Part shown: piece after piece, positions 15,512 through 26,202 of the stretch
How positions within the stretch are numbered: position 1 is the first letter of the stretch
Layout: each line of letters opens with the position of its first letter
Source of the DNA: Cupriavidus sp. UYMMa02A
Lineage (GTDB): Bacteria; Pseudomonadota; Gammaproteobacteria; Burkholderiales; Burkholderiaceae
DNA: 38,943 bases
Direction of reading: 5' to 3'
Assembly (NCBI GenBank): GCA_001725945.1
Contig: LRMT01000129.1
Location: 1 to 38,943 of the forward strand
Notes under the pieces: generated by a model
What the model saw: only the letters and a program-made list of their open reading frames with translations
What the model was told of the DNA's origin: nothing
Databases searched by the model: none
Program-made: the position numbers and the translations under genes

Positions 15512-17773
15512 ATGCCGGTCTCCGGTCAGACTGCCCCGCAGTCCGCAGCAAGACGATCAAGAAACAAGGACAAACACCCTACCGCTGCTGCCCGCCTCTT
15601 GCGCGGCGCGGCCGGCCGGGCGAGCCTGGCGCCTTCACTCGCAGTGGCAGGCCTGCTGGCATTGACCACCATCGATCCTGTACAGGCCCAGGACAACAGC
15701 GCTGCCGCTGGCAGCGCGGGGGCGCAGACCCTGCCGGAGGTCCGCGTCACGGCCGATGCGTCACCGGAAGACCTGCCCGCGCCCTATGCGGGCGGCCAGG
15801 TCGCGCGCGGTGCGCGGCTCGGCGTGCTGGGCAACACCAGCATCATGAAGTCGCCGTTCAACATAAGCAGCTACACCGCGCAGATGATTCAGGACCAGCA
15901 GTCCTCAACGGTGGCCGACGCGGTCAACAAGGACCCTTCGGTGCGATTCACCGGCCTGCCCGGCGGCAATATCGACAACTTGTACATCCGCGGCTTCCCG
16001 GTTGGCGAAGGCAACACCGGTGAAATCGCGTTCGATGGCTTGTACGGCGTGGCGCCGAACTACCGGGTCTACGCCGACTATGTCGAACGCGTGGAAGTCA
16101 TCAAGGGGCCTGCGGCCATGCTGTACGGCATGTCGCCCAACAGCGGCGTGGGCGGCGTGATCAACATCGTGCCCAAGCGCGCGCACGAAGACCTCGCGTC
16201 GGTGACGGCCAGTTATACGTCGGACGCGCAGTTGGGCGGCCACGTCGACGTGAGCCGCCGCTTCGGCGAGGCTCGCGAATGGGGCGTCCGCTTCAATGGT
16301 AGCTACTACCAGGGCGACACGGCCATGGACAACCAGTCGCGCAAGGCCGGCATCGGCGCATTGTCGCTGGACTACCAGGGCAAGCGGCTGCGCGCCTCGC
16401 TGGACGTAATTGGCCAGCAGGAAAAGATCGATGCGCCGGGCCGCGCCTTCATCATGGGCCCCGGGCTGCAAGCCATTCCCGGGGCACCGGACGGACGCCG
16501 CAATGTCACGCAGCCGTGGGAATGGACGCGCGGCACCGACGAGTCGCTGCTGTTCCGCACGGAGTACGACATCAGCGACCAGCTCACCGTCTTCGCCGAT
16601 GCCGGCGGCGGCTGGACACAGCTTTCGCGCCTGTTCGGCACCACGCCACAGATCCTCAATGCGCAGGGCGATACGTTGAGCACGCCCACCTACTACAAAT
16701 TCAAGGTCGATCGCGCCACGTACGATGCCGGCCTGCGCGGCCGCTTTGACACCGGCCCTGTGCGCCACGCCGTCACCTTCCAGGCAAGCGCGTACGCCGA
16801 CAGCCTGGACCGCGCCAACACCACCGGCACGCCGGTGGCATCGAACATCTACAACCCGGTGGTCCGGCCGGCCCAGGACCTGCCCGCGCCGGGCAGTGTG
16901 CCCAAGGTCTCGGACAACGACCAGACCGGCTTCTCGCTGGCCGACACCATGTCCGCCATGGACGATCGCGTGCTGCTGACGCTGGGCGTGCGCCAGCAGC
17001 GCATCCGCTCGCGCAATTTCGGCGCGGCGGGCGCGGTCACATCGTCTTACGATGAAAGCGCCACCACGCCGATGGCAGGCCTCGTGGTGCAGCCGTGGAA
17101 ACGTGTGTCGTTCTACGCCAACTACATCCAGGGCCTGAGCAAGGGCGATGTGGCACCCCCGACCGCCAGCAATTCGGGCGAGGTATTCGCGCCGTACAAG
17201 ACCAGGCAGTACGAGGTTGGCACCAAGGTCGATTTCGGCCGTTTCACCGCCACGCTTGCCGCATTCCAGATCACGAAGCCCAGCGGCCAGCTCACTGGCA
17301 ATGTGTTGTCGATCAACGGCGAACAACGCAACCGCGGCCTGGAGCTGAACCTCTTCGGCGAGGCCGCGCCCGGTGTGCGGCTGCTGGGCGGCGTGGCGCT
17401 GATCGACGGCGAGATCACCCAGTCCGGTACCGCGAACGCGGTCGGCAAGACTCCAATCGGCGTGCCGCGCGTCCAGGCCAACCTTGGCGCGGAATGGGAT
17501 CTGCCGTGGGTAGCAGGCCTGACCATGACCGGCGCCATGATCTACACGGGCAGGCAATACGTGAATCAGCTCAATACTGCCAGCCTGCCATCATGGGCCA
17601 AGTTCGACGTGGGCGCGCGCTACCGCACGCGCATCGCCGGCAAGACCGCCACGTTCCGCGCCAACGTGCTCAATGTGTTCGACCGCGACTATTGGTCGGG
17701 CGTCACCTCCTGGGGAGGCTTCTCGCAGGCCGCGCCGCGCACGGTGATGCTGTCCGCCACGGTTGATTTCTGA
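15512..17773 (+). CDS. TonB-dependent siderophore receptor
   Basis: 753 residues, intact. A long signal peptide ends near DPVQAQ (about residue 58). No N-terminal STN signalling domain follows; the protein goes directly into a TonB-box region (QTLPEVRVTA) and the plug domain (SSTVADAVNKDPSVRFTGLP with IDNLYIRGF, and VERVEVIKGPAAMLYGMSPN with GGVINIVPKR). The 22-strand barrel follows, with the FhuA-like motifs YQGDTAMDNQSRKAGIGALS and YEVGTKVDFGRFTATLAAFQ. The C-terminus is an aromatic VMLSATVDF, as required for BAM assembly. It imports a ferric siderophore, probably a hydroxamate or carboxylate type; the ligand cannot be told. A Fur box lies about 110 bases upstream. No exbB, exbD, tonB or periplasmic-binding gene is present here. 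Confidence 0.93.
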   Translation: MPVSGQTAPQSAARRSRNKDKHPTAAARLLRGAAGRASLAPSLAVAGLLALTTIDPVQAQDNSAAAGSAGAQTLPEVRVTADASPEDLPAPYAGGQVARGARLGVLGNTSIMKSPFNISSYTAQMIQDQQSSTVADAVNKDPSVRFTGLPGGNIDNLYIRGFPVGEGNTGEIAFDGLYGVAPNYRVYADYVERVEVIKGPAAMLYGMSPNSGVGGVINIVPKRAHEDLASVTASYTSDAQLGGHVDVSRRFGEAREWGVRFNGSYYQGDTAMDNQSRKAGIGALSLDYQGKRLRASLDVIGQQEKIDAPGRAFIMGPGLQAIPGAPDGRRNVTQPWEWTRGTDESLLFRTEYDISDQLTVFADAGGGWTQLSRLFGTTPQILNAQGDTLSTPTYYKFKVDRATYDAGLRGRFDTGPVRHAVTFQASAYADSLDRANTTGTPVASNIYNPVVRPAQDLPAPGSVPKVSDNDQTGFSLADTMSAMDDRVLLTLGVRQQRIRSRNFGAAGAVTSSYDESATTPMAGLVVQPWKRVSFYANYIQGLSKGDVAPPTASNSGEVFAPYKTRQYEVGTKVDFGRFTATLAAFQITKPSGQLTGNVLSINGEQRNRGLELNLFGEAAPGVRLLGGVALIDGEITQSGTANAVGKTPIGVPRVQANLGAEWDLPWVAGLTMTGAMIYTGRQYVNQLNTASLPSWAKFDVGARYRTRIAGKTATFRANVLNVFDRDYWSGVTSWGGFSQAAPRTVMLSATVDF

Positions 17774-17946
17774 GCCGCCCTTCTACTAAACCTCAGTAGG
17801 CCTGCAATACCCCGTTGTCTCGGCCTCATAGCCGGTGACACTCCTGCCACTGATGGTGGTGCGGCGCGGGCGCGGCCCTCTCATCATGACGCCTCCCGTT
17901 GACCCTACATAGGCGCGATGGGCAGTTGACCCTCGGTCCGGTCCGC

Positions 17947-18940
17947 TCATCTTGGCGCACTGGCGCCGAAACGATACACGACCAGATGATCGGTGCCGGA
18001 TTCCGCCGCCCAGGCCTCACCCGGGCGGCCGAGCATCTGGCGCACGTTGGCATTCGGCCGTGGACTGGCAAAGGTCTCGAACCTGCCGGTCTGCGGGTCG
18101 AACCGCAGGACGGCGTTCTTGCCCCAGTCGCTCAGCCAGACCTTGTCCTGCTCATCCACATACAACGCATAGGCATGCGGACTGTCACCCGGCAGCGCCC
18201 ATTCCCGCCAGCGGCCGGTGCCGGGATCGTAGGCACCAAGCTTGCCGGCGGTCCATTCGCTGACCCAGAGGACCCCCTTCGAGTCCGACCAGATGCGACG
18301 TGGCCCTGACCTTGACGCGGGCGGCGTAATCACATGCGCGGCACCGGTGGCCGTATCGATGCGGGCGATGTAATCCCCGGCCAGCGAAGCGAAATAAACC
18401 TCGCCTCGCGGCGTCGCGGCAATGCCGTACGGCCCTCCCCCGCGTGGCGCGTCGAACATGCGCATGCGGCCGCTGGCCGGGTCCAGCTCACCGTAGACGC
18501 CGCTCTGTCCCGTGAACCAGAGACGTCCCCGCGCATCGAACACGGCGGTGTTCAGGTTGGCATTGGGCTGACCGGACGGCAGCGGGAAACGCTTCACGGC
18601 ATGCGTCCCGGCGTCAACCCGCACGATGGCATTCTGGCCGCCATCCGTGACCCATGCGGCGCCATCTGGCCCGATGATCACCCCATGCGGCGCGGACGCT
18701 TCGCCGAGGGGGATATGGATGGTCTTGCCAGTTGCGGGGTCCAGCCGCCCGAGCTCGCCTGTGGTCTGGGCCGTGTACCACACCGCGCCATCGGCGCGCG
18801 GGCGCGACGTCGTGCGGATGCGCGCCAGCCGGCACCGCATAGCTCTGGATGCGTGGCGCTGTACCTTGGGCACAGACTGCGGTGGCAGCCGCGCCCATGA
18901 CGCAGGCAACCACTACCGCACGGAGCAAAGACACTGACAT
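17947..18940 (-). pseudogene. Virginiamycin B lyase-like (Vgb) beta-propeller, signal peptide (one frame break)
   Basis: ATG 18940 follows GGAGGCAAC and encodes a signal peptide (MSVSLLRAVVVACVMGAAAT, cleavage after VCA). TAPRIQSYAVPAGAHPHDVA follows. At 18795-18805 the frame slips by the equivalent of two bases in a GCGCGC run. PDGAVWYTAQTTGELGRLDP then continues through seven streptogramin-lyase-type repeats with GxLxxYDPxT and PxGIxxxPxGxVYFxS patterns, ending at 17947. Restored length is about 330 residues. The family cleaves streptogramin B or has an unknown lyase function; here a secreted, periplasmic role is expected because of the signal peptide. A dinucleotide slip in GC repeats is a likely sequence error. 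Confidence 0.78.
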
Positions 18941-19170
18941 GTTGCCTCCTGATCCAATCCAGCGCGCGAGCGCCGGCTCCGCTTCGATCCAAGCATAGGA
19001 CAGCGACAGCCACAGGGGAGCAGTGCAAGGATTGCGCTGCCCTCGCCGCGCGCACAGGCACTGCGCCTGAGTGGCGAGTCTCTCACAACCGCATGCCCGT
19101 ATACTGCGCAAATGACGCTCCAGCCCCAGCACATCCCGGTGCGGCACCTGACAAAGGGCCACACTGCCAC

Positions 19171-19488
19171 ATGAAAACCATCGTCCTCTACCTGCTCACC
19201 GCCGTGGCCGAAATCCTTGGCTGCTACCTGCCCTACCTGTGGCTGCGCCAGAGCGCCGGCGCGTGGGTGCTGCTGCCGGGCGCGCTGTCGCTGGCGCTGT
19301 TCGCGTGGCTGCTGTCGCTGCATCCGGATGCGTCGGGGCGCGTGTACGCGGCTTATGGCGGCGTCTATATCGGCGTGGCCGTGCTCTGGCTGTGGCTCGT
19401 CGATGGCATCCGGCCCAGCGCCTGGGATCTCGCCGGCGTGGGCGTGGCGTTCGCCGGCATGGCCATCATCGTGTTCCAGCCGCGCTGA
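19171..19488 (+). CDS. ynfA: YnfA-family (UPF0060) small membrane protein
   Basis: 105 residues and four membrane helices: MKTIVLYLLTAVAEILGCYL, WVLLPGALSLALFAWLLSLH, VYAAYGGVYIGVAVLWLWLV, and WDLAGVGVAFAGMAIIVFQP. The motif EILGCYLPYLWLRQ and the AAYGGVYI segment identify the YnfA family. These proteins resemble one-half of an SMR-type drug transporter, and E. coli-type members are reported to confer efflux-like tolerance; the function here is unproven. The start at 19171 has no strong ribosome site (AAAGGGCC upstream is a weak one), but it is the natural family N-terminus. It is divergent from the propeller gene and ends 9 bases before a repeat-rich regulatory region. Confidence 0.88.
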   Translation: MKTIVLYLLTAVAEILGCYLPYLWLRQSAGAWVLLPGALSLALFAWLLSLHPDASGRVYAAYGGVYIGVAVLWLWLVDGIRPSAWDLAGVGVAFAGMAIIVFQPR

Positions 19489-19497
19489 GGCCACGGC

Positions 19498-19551
19498 GGC
19501 ACAACTGTTCCGTTTTGCCACAGTTGTGCCGGCGCGGAACAGCCGTTCCGC
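19498..19551. promoter_or_regulatory. Upstream activator sites: two inverted repeats
   Basis: GGCACAACTGT (19498-19508) and ACAGTTGTGCC (19520-19530) are perfect 11-base inverted arms with an 11-base spacer. GCGGAAC and GTTCCGC (19534-19540, 19545-19551) form a second, smaller dyad with a 4-base spacer. CTGTTCCG (19505-19512) and CGGAACAG (19535-19542) are also mutual complements. They lie 90-145 bases upstream of the sigma-54 -24 element, the usual distance for enhancer sites bound by AcoR-type activators. One such activator is encoded 3 kb downstream. Binding by that protein is inference. Confidence 0.7.
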
Positions 19552-19640
19552 CAGCGTGGTACAGGCGCGACCCCAGCCTTCGCACCTGAAATCCCGCGAA
19601 ACCACGTTTCCAGGCCAGTTTCACGCGCCGGCCCCGCACC

Positions 19641-19654
19641 GGCACACCTCTTGC
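19641..19654 (+). promoter_or_regulatory. Sigma-54 (-24/-12) promoter of the aldehyde/alcohol dehydrogenase operon
   Basis: GGCACACCTCTTGC gives the invariant GG (19641-19642) and GC (19653-19654) separated by exactly ten bases, and matches the TGGCAC-N5-TTGC consensus in 9 of 10 scored positions (first T is C). It sits 65 bases before ATG 19719. The adjacent AcoR-type activator with a GAFTGA loop fits a sigma-54 promoter. Confidence 0.8.
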
Positions 19655-19718
19655 GATATTCCCGCCGCGCGTGGCACACCGCCGCGCCGGCAAACGACTT
19701 CACAAGACGGAGCGAGAC

Positions 19719-21239
19719 ATGAACATGGCCGAGATTGCCCTGCTGGGCGTCAGCAACCCCTATAAGCAGCAGTACGAGAACTATATCGGCGGCGCCTGGG
19801 TGGCGCCCGCAGGCGGCGAGTACTTCGAGGCCATCACGCCGATCACCGGCAAGCCGTTCACGCGCGTACCGCGCTCGAAGCAGGAAGACGTCGATGCCGC
19901 GCTCGACGCCGCGCACGCCGCGAAGGCAGCCTGGGGCCGCACCTCGACCACCGAGCGCGCCAATATCCTGAACCGCATCGCGGACCGCATCGAAGCCAAC
20001 CTGACCTTGCTGGCCGTGGCCGAGACCATCGACAACGGCAAGCCGGTACGCGAAACCACCGCGGCGGACCTGCCGCTGGCCGTCGATCATTTCCGCTACT
20101 TCGCCGGCTGCATCCGTGCGCAGGAAGGCGGCATCTCGGAGATCGACGCCGAGACCATCGCCTATCACTTCCACGAGCCGCTGGGCGTGGTGGGCCAGAT
20201 CATTCCGTGGAACTTCCCGCTACTGATGGCCACCTGGAAGCTTGCGCCGGCACTGGCCGCCGGCAACTGCGTGGTGCTCAAGCCCGCCGAGCAGACACCG
20301 GCGTCCATCCTCGTGCTGATGGAGGTGATCGGTGACCTGCTGCCGCCGGGCGTGCTCAACGTCATCAACGGCTTTGGCCTGGAAGCGGGCAAGCCGCTGG
20401 CCTCGAGCCCGCGCATCAGCAAGGTGGCCTTCACCGGCGAAACCACGACGGGCCGTCTGATCATGCAATACGCGTCGCAGAACCTGATCCCCGTCACGCT
20501 GGAGCTCGGCGGCAAATCGCCGAACATCTTCTTCGAGGATGTGCTCGCCGCCGACGATGCCTACTTCGACAAGGCGCTGGAAGGCTTTGCGATGTTCGCG
20601 CTGAACCAGGGCGAGGTATGCACCTGCCCGTCGCGCGCGCTGATCCAGGAGTCGATCTACGACCGCTTCATGGAACGCGCGCTCAAGCGCGTGGCGGCGA
20701 TCCGCCAGGGACATCCGCTCGACAAGGGCACCATGATCGGCGCGCAGGCATCGGCCGAACAACTCGAGAAAATCCTGTCCTACATCGACCTTGGCCGCAA
20801 GGAAGGCGCGCAATGCCTCGCAGGCGGCGAGCGCAACCAGCTCGACGGCGACCTCGCGGGCGGCTACTACGTGAAGCCGACTGTGTTCAAGGGCCACAAC
20901 AAGATGCGCATCTTCCAGGAAGAGATCTTCGGCCCGGTGGTCTCCGTCACGACCTTCAAGGACGAGGAGGAGGCGCTGGCCATTGCCAACGACACGCTCT
21001 ATGGCCTTGGCGCCGGTGTATGGACGCGTGACGGTGCGCGCGCTTTCCGCATGGGCCGCGGCATCCAGGCCGGTCGCGTGTGGACCAACTGCTACCACGC
21101 CTATCCCGCGCATGCCGCATTCGGGGGATACAAGCAGTCCGGCATCGGCCGCGAGAACCACCGCATGATGCTCGATCACTACCAGCAGACCAAGAACTTG
21201 CTGGTCAGCTACAGCCCGAACGCTCTCGGATTCTTCTGA
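19719..21239 (+). CDS. acoD: NAD-dependent acetaldehyde dehydrogenase (AcoD/ExaC type)
   Basis: 506 residues. Start MNMAEIALLGVSNPYKQQYE is the family N-terminus and follows ACGGAGCGAG. Key parts are the oxyanion and nucleotide motif IIPWNFPLLMATWKLAPALA (about 161-180), the general base Glu262 in LELGGKSP, and the catalytic Cys301 in GEVCTCPSR. The C-terminus ends YSPNALGFF, a typical oligomerisation arm. This is the aldehyde dehydrogenase used to oxidise acetaldehyde from acetoin or ethanol breakdown to acetate, with NAD. It is first in an operon with an alcohol dehydrogenase (115 bases downstream) and a DUF779 gene. A sigma-54 promoter and repeats lie upstream. The symbol follows the Cupriavidus acoD family; exaC is an equivalent name in other species. 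Confidence 0.9.
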   Translation: MNMAEIALLGVSNPYKQQYENYIGGAWVAPAGGEYFEAITPITGKPFTRVPRSKQEDVDAALDAAHAAKAAWGRTSTTERANILNRIADRIEANLTLLAVAETIDNGKPVRETTAADLPLAVDHFRYFAGCIRAQEGGISEIDAETIAYHFHEPLGVVGQIIPWNFPLLMATWKLAPALAAGNCVVLKPAEQTPASILVLMEVIGDLLPPGVLNVINGFGLEAGKPLASSPRISKVAFTGETTTGRLIMQYASQNLIPVTLELGGKSPNIFFEDVLAADDAYFDKALEGFAMFALNQGEVCTCPSRALIQESIYDRFMERALKRVAAIRQGHPLDKGTMIGAQASAEQLEKILSYIDLGRKEGAQCLAGGERNQLDGDLAGGYYVKPTVFKGHNKMRIFQEEIFGPVVSVTTFKDEEEALAIANDTLYGLGAGVWTRDGARAFRMGRGIQAGRVWTNCYHAYPAHAAFGGYKQSGIGRENHRMMLDHYQQTKNLLVSYSPNALGFF

Positions 21240-21354
21240 CGACGGGCAAGGCATCGCGTTTTGCTGGCGAATCTGCAGCCTCGTACCGCGAAACGCGTGC
21301 CATGATCGTAACGGTGCCCTCCTCTCCGGGCACCGCTTCCAACAAGGAGTCGAT

Positions 21355-22383
21355 ATGCCAGCGACGATGAAAGCTGCGGTGGTGCGCGCATTCGGCGCGC
21401 CGCTCACGATCGATGAAGTACCCGTGCCGCAACCCGGGCCCGGCCAGATCCAGGTGAAGATCGAGGCCTCGGGGGTCTGCCATACCGACCTGCACGCCGC
21501 CGACGGCGACTGGCCGGTCAAACCCACGCTGCCGTTTATCCCCGGCCATGAAGGCGTCGGCTATGTCTCGGCCGTGGGCAGCGGCGTCACCCGCGTGAAG
21601 GAAGGCGACCGCGTCGGCGTTCCCTGGCTGTACAGCGCGTGCGGCTATTGCGAGCACTGCCTGCAAGGCTGGGAAACGCTGTGCGAGAAGCAGCAGAACA
21701 CCGGCTATTCCGTCAACGGTGGCTATGGCGAATACGTGGTGGCCGATCCGAACTACGTGGGCCTGCTGCCCGACAAGGTGGGCTTCGTGGATATCGCGCC
21801 GATCCTGTGCGCCGGCGTCACCGTGTACAAGGGCCTGAAGGTCACCGACACGCGCCCCGGCCAGTGGGTGGTGATCTCCGGCATCGGCGGCCTGGGCCAT
21901 GTGGCCGTGCAGTATGCCAGGGCCATGGGCCTGCGCGTGGCCGCAGTCGATATCGACGATGCCAAGCTCGACCTGGCCAAACGGCTCGGCGCCGAAGTCG
22001 CCGTCAATGCGCGCGACACGGATCCGGCTGCGTGGCTGCAGAAGGAAATCGGCGGCGCGCATGGGGTGCTGGTGACGGCGGTCTCGCCCAAGGCGTTCTC
22101 GCAGGCGATCGGCATGGTACGGCGTGGTGGCACCATTGCGCTGAACGGGCTGCCGCCCGGCGATTTCGGCACGCCGATCTTCGACGTGGTGCTCAAGGGC
22201 ATCACCATCCGCGGCTCGATTGTCGGCACGCGCAACGACCTGCAGGAATCGCTCGACTTTGCCGCGCATGGCGACGTGAAGGCCACCGTCTCGACGGCAA
22301 GGCTCGACGACGTCAACGATGTGCTCGGACGCCTGCGCGAAGGCAAGGTCGAGGGCCGCGTGGTGCTGGACTTGTCGCGCTGA
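21355..22383 (+). CDS. adhP: Zinc-dependent alcohol dehydrogenase (AdhP type)
   Basis: 342 residues with an AAGGAGTCG ribosome site. Catalytic Zn ligands are Cys42 (GVCHTDL), His65 (PGHEG) and Cys152 (LCAGVT). The structural Zn site is Cys96, Cys99, Cys102 and Cys110. The Rossmann motif SGIGGLGHVAVQYARAMG is at about 175-192, with Asp199 (VDI) favouring NAD. It should oxidise ethanol and similar primary alcohols to aldehydes, which the dehydrogenase encoded just upstream would convert to the acid, so the two form a complete alcohol-to-acid pathway. It belongs to the sigma-54-controlled operon. Length, motif order and start codon all match AdhP proteins. Confidence 0.92.
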   Translation: MPATMKAAVVRAFGAPLTIDEVPVPQPGPGQIQVKIEASGVCHTDLHAADGDWPVKPTLPFIPGHEGVGYVSAVGSGVTRVKEGDRVGVPWLYSACGYCEHCLQGWETLCEKQQNTGYSVNGGYGEYVVADPNYVGLLPDKVGFVDIAPILCAGVTVYKGLKVTDTRPGQWVVISGIGGLGHVAVQYARAMGLRVAAVDIDDAKLDLAKRLGAEVAVNARDTDPAAWLQKEIGGAHGVLVTAVSPKAFSQAIGMVRRGGTIALNGLPPGDFGTPIFDVVLKGITIRGSIVGTRNDLQESLDFAAHGDVKATVSTARLDDVNDVLGRLREGKVEGRVVLDLSR

Positions 22384-22390
22384 GACCGCC

Positions 22391-22789
22391 ATGCCGCAGG
22401 CCCGCACCGATATGGCAAGACCGGTGACACGCGTGGTCGCCACCGCAGCGGCGCTCGCACTGATCGGCGAGCTGCGCGCGCGGCATGGTCCGCTGATGTT
22501 CCACCAGTCTGGCGGCTGCTGCGACGGCAGCGCGCCAATGTGCTTCGCTGCCGGCGACCTCATGGTCGGCGATGCCGATGTCTGCCTCGGCGAGATCGGC
22601 GGCGCGCCGTTCTACATGACGCGCGCGCAGTTCGAGTACTGGCAGCATACGCGGCTGGTAATCGACGTGGTGGCGGGCGCAGGCGGCATGTTTTCGCTGG
22701 AGAGCGGGAGCGGGAAGCGCTTCCTGACCCGCTCGGAACTGTTCAGCGACGAAGAGGCCGCGCTGCTGGCCGCGCACCCTCCGCTGTAG
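22391..22789 (+). CDS. DUF779-family protein of the aldehyde dehydrogenase operon
   Basis: 132 residues, starting 7 bases after the alcohol dehydrogenase stop. The signature FHQSGGCCDGSAPMCFAAGD (about 38-57) contains the conserved Cys43-Cys44 and Cys51, a possible metal or redox site. ARHGPLMF, FYMTRAQFEYWQHTRLVIDV and the final FSDEEAALL are also typical of DUF779. This family is known to travel next to AcoD/ExaC aldehyde dehydrogenases, but no function has been firmly shown. Close packing and strand imply co-transcription, perhaps for dehydrogenase maturation, metal handling or aldehyde protection. ATG 22412 is an alternative start. No membrane segment or signal is seen. Confidence 0.85.
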   Translation: MPQARTDMARPVTRVVATAAALALIGELRARHGPLMFHQSGGCCDGSAPMCFAAGDLMVGDADVCLGEIGGAPFYMTRAQFEYWQHTRLVIDVVAGAGGMFSLESGSGKRFLTRSELFSDEEAALLAAHPPL

Positions 22790-22796
22790 GTCTGCC

Positions 22797-24734
<1,938 letters not shown>

Positions 24735-24889
24735 GGCGGCGGGTCTCCTGTAGCGGCGCCCGTGCTTGCGGCCGGGGCCATGCCGTCTCAGGGCGAGCGC
24801 ATTGCCGGAAAGACCCGGCGGCGGCCGCAGCGGCGTTGTCCGGCAACCATATCACACGCGGTACGGCGATTGCGCCTGTCCCGCGCGGA

Positions 24890-25132
24890 CTAACGGTTCT
24901 CGTCAAGCAGATCGTTGAGAATCTCGTCGAATGTGGCCTGGGCATCCTCCAGCGCCTGCAGCGCCGCGTCGAAGGTCTGCAACGCCATCTTGGACGGCTT
25001 GCCGCTGCCTTCCGGCGGATACTGGGACTGCAGCGCGGCGAAGGCGACCTGGACCTGCCGGGTCGCATCCACCACGCGCTGCATGGCCTGCGCCTCTTCG
25101 GCGCGCAATTGTTCGTGCTTCTGTTCACTCAT
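24890..25132 (-). CDS. Small coiled-coil-like protein of unknown function
   Basis: 80 residues from ATG 25132, with an AGGAGCC ribosome site (an ATG at 25153 adds seven residues without one). EQLRAEEAQAMQRVVDATRQ and ALQTFDAALQALEDAQATFD are strongly helical, joined by a QSQYPPEGSGKPSK loop, giving a helical-hairpin profile with high Ala, Gln and Glu. No signal, membrane segment or motif is present. I do not recognise it beyond a conserved-hypothetical look. It is divergent from the hydrolase gene and tail-adjacent to the activator's promoter. Confidence 0.7.
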   Translation of the reverse strand: MSEQKHEQLRAEEAQAMQRVVDATRQVQVAFAALQSQYPPEGSGKPSKMALQTFDAALQALEDAQATFDEILNDLLDENR

Positions 25133-25300
25133 GCGATTGGCTCCTGGTCGCACCCTTCGGTAGCGCGGTGTTATGGGCGATATCGTACAAGAACTGACCC
25201 GCCAGGCATGGGAACCGGCATCGACTTGCGCGAAAATCGGTTAGGCTCCACCCCGTGGGCGCGTGGCCGCCCCGAGAGTCCACGGAATCCGTATCCAGAC

Positions 25301-26192
25301 ATGTCATCCCTGATGCGCCGGGCGCTGACCGCGACCCTGGTGACCGCAAGCGGCTTCGCCTGCTATTGGACCTACCTCACGGTCAATCAGGCGCGGTTGC
25401 TGTTCGCGCGCGCCGCCGCCCGCCGCGCGACTGCCCGACGGCATCATCGGCTATTCGCACCTGGTGCCGGGCGGCATGCTGCGCGGCTACATCTACCACG
25501 CGCCCGGCGACGCGGTGCACGACCTGCTCTTCTATCTGCCCGGGCGCGGCGAGGATGTGCTCGAGACGCTGCAGTTCGCGCGCTGGCTGCCGCCGGGCAT
25601 AGGCTTTGCGACCTTCGACTACCGTGGCCTCGGGCACTCCGATGGCCAGCCCTCCGAAGCCGCCGCGGTGGCCGATGCCAGCCAGTTCCTGCTGCACCTG
25701 AGGCGCGTCTTTCCCGGCACACGGGTTCATGTGGTAGGCCGCAGCCTCGGTACGGGCGTGGCCATCCAGCTCGCGGACCTGCAGGATTTTGAAAGCCTGC
25801 AGCTCATCACGCCATATGACTCCATGCTGGAACTCGTGCGCAAGCGCTTTCCGCTGGTGCCGCTGCGGCAGCTGATGCGCCATCACTTCGATTCCATTGC
25901 GCATTGCAAGAAAGTCGTCCAGAGCACCAAGGTGCTGCTGGCCGAAACCGACGACGTGGTGCCGCATGCGTGCTCGCAGCGTCTGGTTGCCGCGTGGCCG
26001 GGCCCGGTGACGCTGCAGACGATGCCAGGTACGGATCACTTCAGCATCGTCGAGTGCCGCGAAACCTGGCTGACCCTGTGCGAGTTCGCCTGCCAGGTGC
26101 AGCATGATCCTCTCCAGGATGCGCCGCGCCGTCCCCCGCCCCTGGACCACGACGAGGCCGGTGTGCCGCTTCCGCTCGCCCGCTTCCGTTAG
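25301..26192 (+). pseudogene. Membrane-anchored alpha/beta hydrolase (one frame break)
   Basis: Start MSSLMRRALTATLVTASGFA gives an N-terminal membrane anchor. The frame breaks at 25425-25440 (equivalent of two lost bases in a GC-rich stretch). The rest, LPDGIIGYSHLVPGGMLRGY, then LLFYLPGRGEDVLETLQFAR and FATFDYRGLGHSDGQP, is a bem46/FrsA-like alpha/beta hydrolase. The nucleophile elbow is VVGRSLGTGVAIQLADLQ (Ser in GRSLG), the acid lies in LLAETDDVVPHA and the His in GTDHFSIVE. Restored length is about 297 residues. The catalytic triad is complete, so a functional esterase/hydrolase facing the periplasm or membrane surface is likely. Its stop is 11 bases before the penicillin-binding protein start. 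Confidence 0.78.
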
Positions 26193-26202
26193 AATTGCGC
26201 GC

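Noticed and set aside
15905..17557. 550-residue minus-strand open frame opposite the TonB receptor
   Set aside because: It mirrors the codon structure of the receptor gene (GC-rich antisense), has no domain and no ribosome site, and the plus-strand protein is unambiguous.
20220..22563. Long minus-strand open frames (435 and 452 residues) over the dehydrogenase operon
   Set aside because: Antisense shadows. They overlap two clear dehydrogenases and contain no recognisable domain.
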